DNA of 64,000 nt, taken from the NCBI GenBank assembly GCA_020747045.1, contig JAGTJN010000009.1, forward strand, positions 1,364,001 to 1,428,000, given 5' to 3'. The notes beneath the pieces are model-generated. The model was not told the DNA's origin and did not search any database. It saw only the letters and a program-made list of their open reading frames with translations. How positions within the stretch are numbered: position 1 is the first letter of the stretch; each line of letters begins with the position of its first letter. A program made the position numbers and the translations under genes. Of the stretch, positions 56,758-64,000 are shown piece after piece. The DNA comes from Phaeosphaeria sp. MPI-PUGE-AT-0046c (taxonomy: Eukaryota; Ascomycota; Dothideomycetes; Pleosporales; Phaeosphaeriaceae).

Positions 56758-57571
56758 ATGGTGAACATAGTAACACGGACGCGCAGGTTAAAAGAGGTGA
56801 GTCGCACGCGCTCCATGACAGCGCCGTCGCCATTGATCCAGACTGACGCTTCATGCAGAAGGTACGAAATCGCTACTCCGCAGACACCTCCGAGACGCCG
56901 CACTGCCATGGTTCACGATCACGATAAAGGATACGTACGCTGATACTGATTGTGTAGCTGCTATGGATAAGAAATGGGCCTGGCGCACTCTTATTACCAA
57001 AAGAGGTGTCGAAGATCAGCATGGAATTCAACTTTAAGCTGGATGGTGGACATCGGGGAGCGAGGTACGCACACGGCATGGTATGGAGGAACATGCCTCT
57101 AATTCGAGATACCACAGGAAATTCTGGCGCGAGATGTTGCCACGCATGAAATTCCGCAACCCTTCGATCCCCATGACCATCTCGCGACACACCGACCCAG
57201 ACGGCCCGTCGCTATTACACATCTACACCACTTCAAATACCCCCTCCACGACGTCGTCAAATCCCTCCGCTCCGCCTTCAGCAACCCCCAATCCCCAGAC
57301 CACCCTCGTTCCTGACACGTCTGAACCCACCCACACAATCAACATCCGCGGTATGCAAGATTCCAAGATCCTAGCCGCGCTACTGCGCACGGTGCCGGGG
57401 ATAAAAGAGCTGCAGCCGAGTGCGGAGGAGGAAGAGGAAATGGCAGAGATGAGGGCGTTGCGGGAGCAAGGAGAGAGGGATCGGGTTATGGTGAAGGAGA
57501 GGTTGACAAAAGAACGGAGAGAGGAGGAATTGTTGAAGATTGCGAGGGGGGAGATTCCTGACGCTGCGTAA
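56758..57571 (+). CDS. MRP49: Mitochondrial large-subunit ribosomal protein mL61 (MRP49), extended
   Basis: Fungal mitochondrial ribosomal protein of the L51/S25/CI-B8 fold. Coding blocks: 56758-56796, possibly a 3-nt exon 56859-56861, 56958-57064 and 57118-57571. The core reads MVNIVTRTRRLKE, then LLWIRNGPGALLLPKEVSK, split across the first introns, then FKLDGGHRGARKFWREMLPR and FRNPSIPMTI. The segment between the first two coding blocks holds two well-formed introns of 62 and 96 bp around an AAG triplet, each with its own CTGAC/CTGAT-like branch. Alternatively it is one 161-bp intron. Either way the frame holds (199 or 200 residues). The protein continues about 85 residues past the usual fold end, through a Thr/Ser/Pro linker into a charged helix (EEEEEMAEMRALREQGERD) that looks coiled-coil. 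It probably needs no cleaved presequence. Confidence 0.85.
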
Positions 57572-58593
57572 GAGGTGTACGATATAGAGGCACAGTAGGG
57601 ATTTATCTGAACAAGATTCGGGATGGGCAAGGCTGAGGGCTTTGCATTGCATTGTATGGCGAAGAGAGAAGATGTGTGAGAAATTTATCATGTATATCAG
57701 GAACGTCATCTTCGCACGCAACTTGCTCTCAATGTACATGGCATTGTGTGCTCATCACTCTACAGGGCTCTATGCATATTCACGTGTCCTTGACGTCCAA
57801 GAGCCATTTACCAAGGCTCAGTATCTAGAGCTGGACAGCGAAAAGCCCCTGTGCCTCGCTCGCAGCCTCACCGATCGGGCTGGAATACAAACATAGCACA
57901 ACGTATCGGTACCCGTCGGTATTTCTCGTCTGTGGAACATGTGCTGCGGATACTTTTGGGTTGGATTGCAGCTTGACACGACATCAACTTGCCATGTAGG
58001 CAGGGGTACGAGCTTACAGATTTTTTTTTCGTTCTTATATCTAGGGTTACAAATACTCAGATTAGATTGATTACGTTTCGAGATCGTCAGAGCACGAAAA
58101 CCACATAGGCAGTCACTTGGTCGCACTTGCCCCTATCTCGCCTCAACCGTATGCTTTGTGAACTGCAACGCCCCGTGATTCATTATTCTGTATCATGCCG
58201 TGCGATGCTGCGTTATGCAATTGTGGTGGGCTCGATTCTGGTGAGAGCGCTTCGTACTGTGGTCGTTCCGAGGTCTCGGGTACCAGCGAGGTCGTGCCGT
58301 GCCTGACTGGGTGCGGAATGTCTTGCATACGTGTAGCTGGCACCAGCAAAATGTTTTGCATATGCTGTGAAGCAATTACGTTGCTCTCGTGCGAGTTATG
58401 ATGTGTACGATGCACATGATGCGCATGCTATCGTCCGCACGTGCTGCTGTGAAAGGCGGGGTGCATGTTGTGGTTCGCATGGCGCCCAACAACTGGTGGA
58501 ACGAAGTGGTCACGACGTGTGAACGGAGTGGGCGAGGCTGCAATGGTACGATGTAGTTGGGCTTGATTCGTGTAGATATGCGAGTAGCCGCAC
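57572..58593. other. 1-kb intergenic stretch
   Basis: No gene was recognised between mL61 and the 3' end of GET2. A 9-T run occurs near 58021. Small frames overlap on both strands. Confidence 0.55.
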
Positions 58594-59606
58594 TCATGCA
58601 ATGGCACCACCTTTCCACCAGCTCGCCGCGCCCAACACGAAAACAACAACCATGGCGTCGCTCACGACCGTGCTCCAGATGACGCTGTACCGGCCAATGG
58701 TGCGAACGTATCCTCCGTACGGCGGTGGCAGGATACCTGCAACGGTGCTCAGCATGCCGCTACCTTGGAGCTGGCCCTTTTCGATGAAATATCTCGATGA
58801 TTGCACCAGCACCTCGAATGTGGCGAAGAGGTAGAAGAAGCGTGCAAAGTTGTGGCCAGGCGAGGGCTGGACAGTCCAGTCATCATCGTGCATCGAGCTT
58901 CGTGCCGTCTTGGACCCGGTGAAGGGGGTCTGGAGGACAATGTAGATGGCAAGGGCCAGTGAGAACAGGGAATGCACCAGGCGCCAGATCCAGGCCGACG
59001 ATTGCTCTGGGGATGGCTCAGCAGGCGGACCGCCCTGCATGGCGGAAAACATGTTGGCCAGTCCGGGGGGCATGCCTGGAGGTGCACCGCCCTGCTGTCC
59101 TGGGCCGCCGGGCATCCCAGGCATGCCGCCGCCCATCATCTGCTGTAGCATTGCCATCATGGGGTCCTCGGAACCGTCTGGAGCCATGCCTGGCGCAGAT
59201 GGTGCCGACTGGTTGCCATCGAAGGCGAAGGGCGAGGGCAGCCGGGGTTGAGAGGCAGGCTGGTAGTGGTGTTGAGAGATATCAATCTCGTCCGGGTCTG
59301 GTGTTGCTGTGCCAGATGCCGAGGGAGGGGGACGAGAGGGAGTAGACGCTGGCTTGACTGGGCTGCCGTTAGCCGTGGGCGACGAGATATGGTGAGCGGG
59401 AGTTGCACGGGAGTCGACATACTTGGTACATCCTGCTGGAACTCGGAAATGTCCTTGACTGGCCCGCCCTGCAATGCCGTGATCTGCTGCAGACGTGAAG
59501 CTCCGCTCTTCGCAGCCAAGCGCTCCCTCCGCAGGCGCGCCTTGGTTTGGACAGGCGTCTCGCCAGGGAGGGCGCCTGTCGAGGCCGCAGCGGGTGATTC
59601 GGCCAT
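58594..59606 (-). CDS. GET2: GET2, receptor subunit for tail-anchored protein insertion
   Basis: ER membrane receptor subunit that, with GET1, accepts tail-anchored proteins from the GET3 ATPase. Two exons: 59606-59423 and 59357-58594, joined across a 65-bp intron (donor GTATGT, acceptor CCCAG), 315 residues. The N-terminus carries the basic GET3-binding helix (TKARLRRERLAAKSGASRLQ). It is followed by a Pro/Ser linker and a Met/Gly/Pro-rich tract (MGGGMPGMPGGPGQQGG). Three membrane segments follow: near WRLVHSLFSLALAIYIVL, FARFFYLFATFEVLV and VVSDAMVVVFVLGAAS. This layout matches fungal GET2. The alternative acceptor five bases upstream breaks the frame. It is divergent from the KamA gene. 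Confidence 0.88.
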
Positions 59607-61029
59607 TTTCTGCGTTGTTGCTGCCGATGTGTGCGGGATGTAGGCAAGCTCACGATAACGGACGCAGGTCGACGAGGCGATGAGGTCCATCTCTCGTGCG
59701 CCTTACCCAATCGGGAAAGGCGCTCTCGTAGACTGCCGTCACACAAGACAAGGAACATATTTCACCGTCTACACCGTCTCGCGTCCGATCTGCGCGTTTC
59801 AAGCACATCTGTGCAACACGACTGGGCACTTTTTCCTAGCACTAATAAACTCTGCACCAGCCATGCCCAGTCCCTGAAGCGGTTACATCTCGCGGGCCGG
59901 CCCTCCCATACTTGCACACCGATCGTGATCCGTACTGGCTACTAACTTGACCGCAGAGTGAGCTTCGAGAACTCTGTCTGGAACCACTACTGCTGATGGC
60001 ACATGTCCACAAATCCAATTCTCGTCTCCTGCATCAACTATGACCTTGAATCTCAGAAGCACTGCGCTATGCAGCGCGCAGGAAACCGTAACTCAAACGG
60101 ACTTTGGTGCAACATGGTCACCGCCTAGCCAGCTCCGAGGCACTGGTACTGGCTACTGATCTGTGATTGGACAGGCACCCAGCCCCGTCATCTTTCGTGA
60201 CCGTTTTCCTGGCCACAGATGCCATTCCGCCGGAGACGATGCTGAAGGTGCGCCGGCTCTTTTCCCATGTCTACCAATGTTCGAGAAACGCCTCTGGAAT
60301 GCCTCTTCATTTCAAGCGAAGAAAAGAGAGAGAGAAAGTCAATTTATGCCATCAATCACTTCGCAACTATGGCTATTTCTTCATCACCACCCGCACCAGT
60401 GAACACTTTTGTTCACAAGTCTGCAGGGATGAAGCGTCCATGTCCGAGTCGACTCCTGAGATCCACTGATGTCTTCCAATGGCCACCCGTCTGCTGCCCC
60501 TTACCGTGCCTTACGGCTGGACTCCTCAAATTTTAGTGGCTCTAGCCTCCGTATGCTTCCTTTGCGCAAATCTTGCCATGACTCATTCGTTGGAGCTGTC
60601 GTGCTATTTCTTCATGTATCCGTACAGACTGCAGCTCTCAATACCGTCATCACACAAGGACGAGCTTGCTTTTTCTGCCTATTGGGTGGCACTCAAGGCC
60701 GGCAGAGAAAGTCTGAGCTAATGTACCTGCAAGCCTGGGTTGGTCTCTGTGCATCAAAGTATGGCTACTGTTGTGTACCACACCGAGGGAATTCGATGGC
60801 CGCATTGGTATCTCACGTAGCATAACAGCGGATCAGCGTTGCAGCTCCTGGATGTCAACAAACCGCTCTATCAATTGGCGGCTACGTGTGAAGGGACAGG
60901 GGACGTGCCTCTCGCAAAGATCCATAACATGCCCTCTTGCCCTCAGCACTTGCCATCTTTGACAAACTTCACGCCCTTGACCAGCTGTCCGTCCTTCACT
61001 CGAGGGACTTCCTCAACTCGGTCTGCACA
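59607..61029. other. 1.4-kb divergent intergenic region
   Basis: Lies between the GET2 and KamA starts. Open frames at 60163-60825 on the plus strand overlap one another and show no family features. The KamA frame is open about 90 bp upstream of its ATG but without another ATG. Confidence 0.5.
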
Positions 61030-63022
61030 ATGCTCAACGTGCGCTCTTTACGGGCCTCTTTCTTACGCTCTACAGCTAGAAAGTATGTCACAAATGCAGG
61101 GTTGAAGCAGTTTGAGCGACAATGGAAGCGCCCCATGTCCACTGTTCTCGATGGAGGTGTGAGCCATCTCATGGTCCCTTCATTGCAGGCCTCCCCCAAA
61201 TTTGTGGATGGGGATGTTGAACGATACTGGGATCAGATTCCCCAGTGGAGGGAGATCTCTACCAAGGACTTCAACTCCTACTCATGGCAGGTAAGTGCAT
61301 CTGAGACGTTCGAAATCCAGAAAAAATTCGCTAAACAGATGTGAACACCAATAGCTACGAGAAACAATCACGAAGGACTACAAACTTCACAGATTTCTTT
61401 CTCAAGCACTCCCGGAAACAATCGGCTCCTCCAAGGACATACTCCTGCAGCACATCAAGACCAAAGAAAAATTTATGGAAGATGCACTGGCTGCATTCAA
61501 GTTGGCTCCCATGGCTATACGTCTAACACCACACATCCTCTCGCGGGTGGACTGGAGTAACCCCTTGGATGATCCAATCCGCAAACAGTTCATCCCCCTC
61601 GCCAGCAGCATCATACCAGACAACGATAACCTGAAGCTAGACTCCCTGGAAGAGGAGAAAGACAGCCGTACGTAACTTGCTTAGTGACCTTTCATCAATT
61701 AACAGGACTGCAGCCGTCCCAGGACTGGTCCATCGTTATCCTGGCAGAGCCCTATTCCTTGGTGAGTGCCAGTGCGAGATCATGACAAGACTGCGTACTG
61801 ACGACAACGAGCTACATCCATCTGTCCCGTGTACTGCCGTTTCTGTACACGCTCTTATGCCATCGGAGCTCCTACTGAGTCAGTCGCAAAGAAGCCTCAG
61901 AAACCAAGTCGTGGGCGTTGGGAGAAGATGTTCGAGTACATCGAGAGTCGACCAGATCTCAAAGATATTGTCTTGTCCGGTGGTGATGCGTACTATCTCC
62001 TGCCTGAGCAACTGCTCGAAATTGGCAACAGGTATTTATGCCAGACCAGTCTATTTTCTGCACCGATGGCTAATCGCTACTAGGCTACTGAACATGGATA
62101 ACATCCGTCGCATTCGAATTGCTTCTAAAGGCCTCAGCGTAGCACCTTGTCGTATAAAGCCAGGGGATCCATGGACAGAGGCACTGATCGCTGTTGCCAA
62201 GAAAGGCAGGAAGATGGGCAAGCAAGTATCTCTCCATACTCATATCAACCACGCGCGTGAGATTACTTGGGCTACGAAGGCTGCTATGAGCTACCTCTTC
62301 GAACATGGAGTCATTGTCCGTAACCAGTCAGTTCTGCTCAAAGGCGTGAACGATCAACCAGAAGACATGATGGAACTGCTCAACAAGATAGCAGACATCA
62401 ATATAACTCCGGTACGTGATGCAAACCTCCACAGCTAATAACACATCAATATTTGTGTCGCGTCTTGACACATAATGCTAACCATCTACAGTACTACGTC
62501 TACCAATGCGATCTAGTCAAAGGCATCGAAGATCTTCGCACGCCACTTAAAGTGGCCATGGAACTCGAAAAGAAGATCCGCGGCACGATCTCCGGCTTCA
62601 ACATGCCCAACTTCGTGGTTGATCTGCCTGGTGGCGGAGGAAAGCGTCTCGTGTCCACAGCCGAATCATACGACGAAACCGCTGGAGTTGCCATATACAA
62701 AACCCCGGGTCTCACTGGCATCAAGAGTACGACAAAGTACTTTTATCACGACCCGAAGCCCATGACGAACACCGAGATCATAGCTCTACGCGACCAAAAG
62801 ATGCGGCAACGAAAGCTTGAGCGCAGCCAGCCTGTTGGCGAAGAAGCCACGGAGGCTAAATCTGACTGTGGATATCCTACTCCCAAACCGGCAGTGAAAC
62901 CCAACGTTGAGCGCGACGAAAGAAATAGCCCGGATGTGCAGCCTGGCATCTCATATGGATGGTTACCAAACGGCACCCAGAACCACCCGCCCGTTTCTGC
63001 ATACGCATTCGCACCTCAATAA
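61030..63022 (+). CDS. kamA: Lysine 2,3-aminomutase-like radical SAM enzyme (KamA)
   Basis: Bacterial-type KamA enzyme, which uses a [4Fe-4S] cluster, S-adenosylmethionine and PLP to move the alpha-amino group of lysine to the beta carbon; the substrate here is inferred. Six exons: 61030-61290, 61355-61667, 61714-61761, 61812-62031, 62084-62411 and 62492-63022, in frame, 566 residues. The CxxxCxxC cluster motif is intact (CPVYCRFC), preceded by GLVHRYPGRALFL and followed by DIVLSGGDAYYL. The PLP-lysine motif PGGGGK is intact (LPGGGGKRLV). QVSLHTHINH and GVIVRNQSVLLKGVND also match the family. The N-terminus (MLNVRSLRASFLRSTARKY) is basic, lacks acids and looks like a mitochondrial presequence. 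A C-terminal extension of about 60 polar residues follows the core. Introns of 46-80 bp show the gene is fully adapted to this genome. Confidence 0.92.
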
Positions 63023-64000
63023 AGTAACACACACTGTGTGGTTCTTTGTGGCCAAACGGATGGCCACCACCGGAAGCTTACAAGATTGCACGCCTCTCAA
63101 TATTCTTACTCCCCTATGTCCTGCGTTTACTCATGATTGTCTCCTTTCGCGTCGAACCTTGTTTCCTTTGTTCCAGCGTATACCCATATTTGTTTCTTCT
63201 GCGCATGCAAAATTGGAATCAGGGTGGGGCTGGAGTCGGTTGGGATGGGCTGAAATCGGGATTGGATAGACAAAAACCTCCAACATATCGCTTACACGAC
63301 TTATGACGTTTTGAGCGCTGGGGGCCAGAGAAGCTGCAAAGTTAAATTGTAAAAAGTTACTGTTCGAAAACGTTCTTGGGCTAAAATTCACCTTGTGCGA
63401 AAACTTTGTATTGAGTGACTTTACTTTGGCGCAAACTCAAAAAGCGGCCAAATTCTTGGCGAGACTTCGGGTTTGTTGAGATGTCGCTTGCAGAGAGCAT
63501 ATGTAGAATTTTGTTCCTCCGAAGTAAATCCAAAGGAGGGAGTGTGAGTGTGGTATATTGTGAAAAGAAAATCGACAGCACTAAAGCCATTGCACTAACT
63601 CTGTTTTAGGGTCACAAGAACAACACACCACTCGCGTGGGGAAAGGGAAGGGACAATGAACACATTTTCGACTGCGAACGTGAGCATGGTTTCATCCAAA
63701 GACTTGTTCTGAGATAAGATGCAAGCATCTACAATGACAGAACGTATTGCACTTCTGCCTTTTTTTGCTCCTGACACTGCGAATCAGACACTACGAACAA
63801 TGTCTCTCGACCTGCGCTCGTAATCTAGTTGGCACCAGAAAATCAACACGATTATTACAGTGCGAGAGCTCTAGAGCTGGAAGCGTCTCGACCAAGACAT
63901 TGGGACCTTCCTCACCTGTGTCCATGTTGACGTGCATGCTGACTGCTGAGTGGGTGCTTATGGGTCATGGCATGGGAGACGTGGAGTGATTTCATGTGCG
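63023..64000. other. Sequence without a recognised gene, right window edge
   Basis: Follows the KamA stop. Only short frames on both strands are seen, none recognisable. The window may end within an intergenic region. Confidence 0.5.

Overview
The window looks like nuclear DNA of a filamentous ascomycete. Genes are split by short GT-AG introns (mostly 46-65 bp, with CTAAC/CTGAC-like branch sites close to the acceptor). It carries fungal-only families: a HET-domain remnant, a rhodopsin-domain/PTH11-like membrane protein, a fungal-type RGS membrane protein and a Gag1-like clamp protein. The overall style suggests Dothideomycetes, perhaps Pleosporales; this is inferred from protein style only. 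All exon models were built by hand from splice motifs and reading-frame continuity; the full exon set was summed for most multi-exon genes and gave a length divisible by three except where stated.

Left part (1-26 kb) is sparse and partly decayed. An apparently intact TauD/JLP1-type sulfonate dioxygenase stands head to head with a DAL5-type MFS transporter broken by an 8-bp tandem duplication and a second phase break. Then come a decayed short-chain dehydrogenase (SDR) and a decayed HET gene. Intact genes follow: a rhodopsin-domain protein, a small single-pass membrane protein, a 917-residue largely disordered protein with a cysteine-containing C-terminal region, and an RGS protein with three membrane segments. 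A 5.1-kb stretch without recognisable genes separates these from a second SDR gene, whose second and third coding blocks do not join in frame.

Right part (26-64 kb) is a dense housekeeping block: Y-family DNA polymerase iota, a protein with an RVSF motif, RFC1, mitochondrial ribosomal protein uL16m, sphingosine-1-phosphate lyase, a Gag1-like clamp protein, a BLOC-1 subunit 1 homologue, a 12-kb TOM1/HUWE1-type HECT ubiquitin ligase, an ER thioredoxin-fold protein, mitochondrial ribosomal protein mL61, GET2, and a bacterial-type lysine 2,3-aminomutase (KamA) with introns and a basic presequence. Several pairs are divergent (dioxygenase/MFS, Pol iota/RVSF protein, RFC1/uL16m, lyase/clamp, GET2/KamA). 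Two pairs are tail to tail with under 100 bp between them (SDR/Pol iota, uL16m/lyase).

I did not find an obvious new multigene system. The most interesting signals are small-scale gene structure: a 6-nt microexon that encodes the first catalytic aspartate of Pol iota, a possible 3-nt exon in mL61, and the decayed transporter beside an intact sulfonate dioxygenase. I saw no rRNA genes, convincing tRNA genes, CRISPR arrays or intact transposons.
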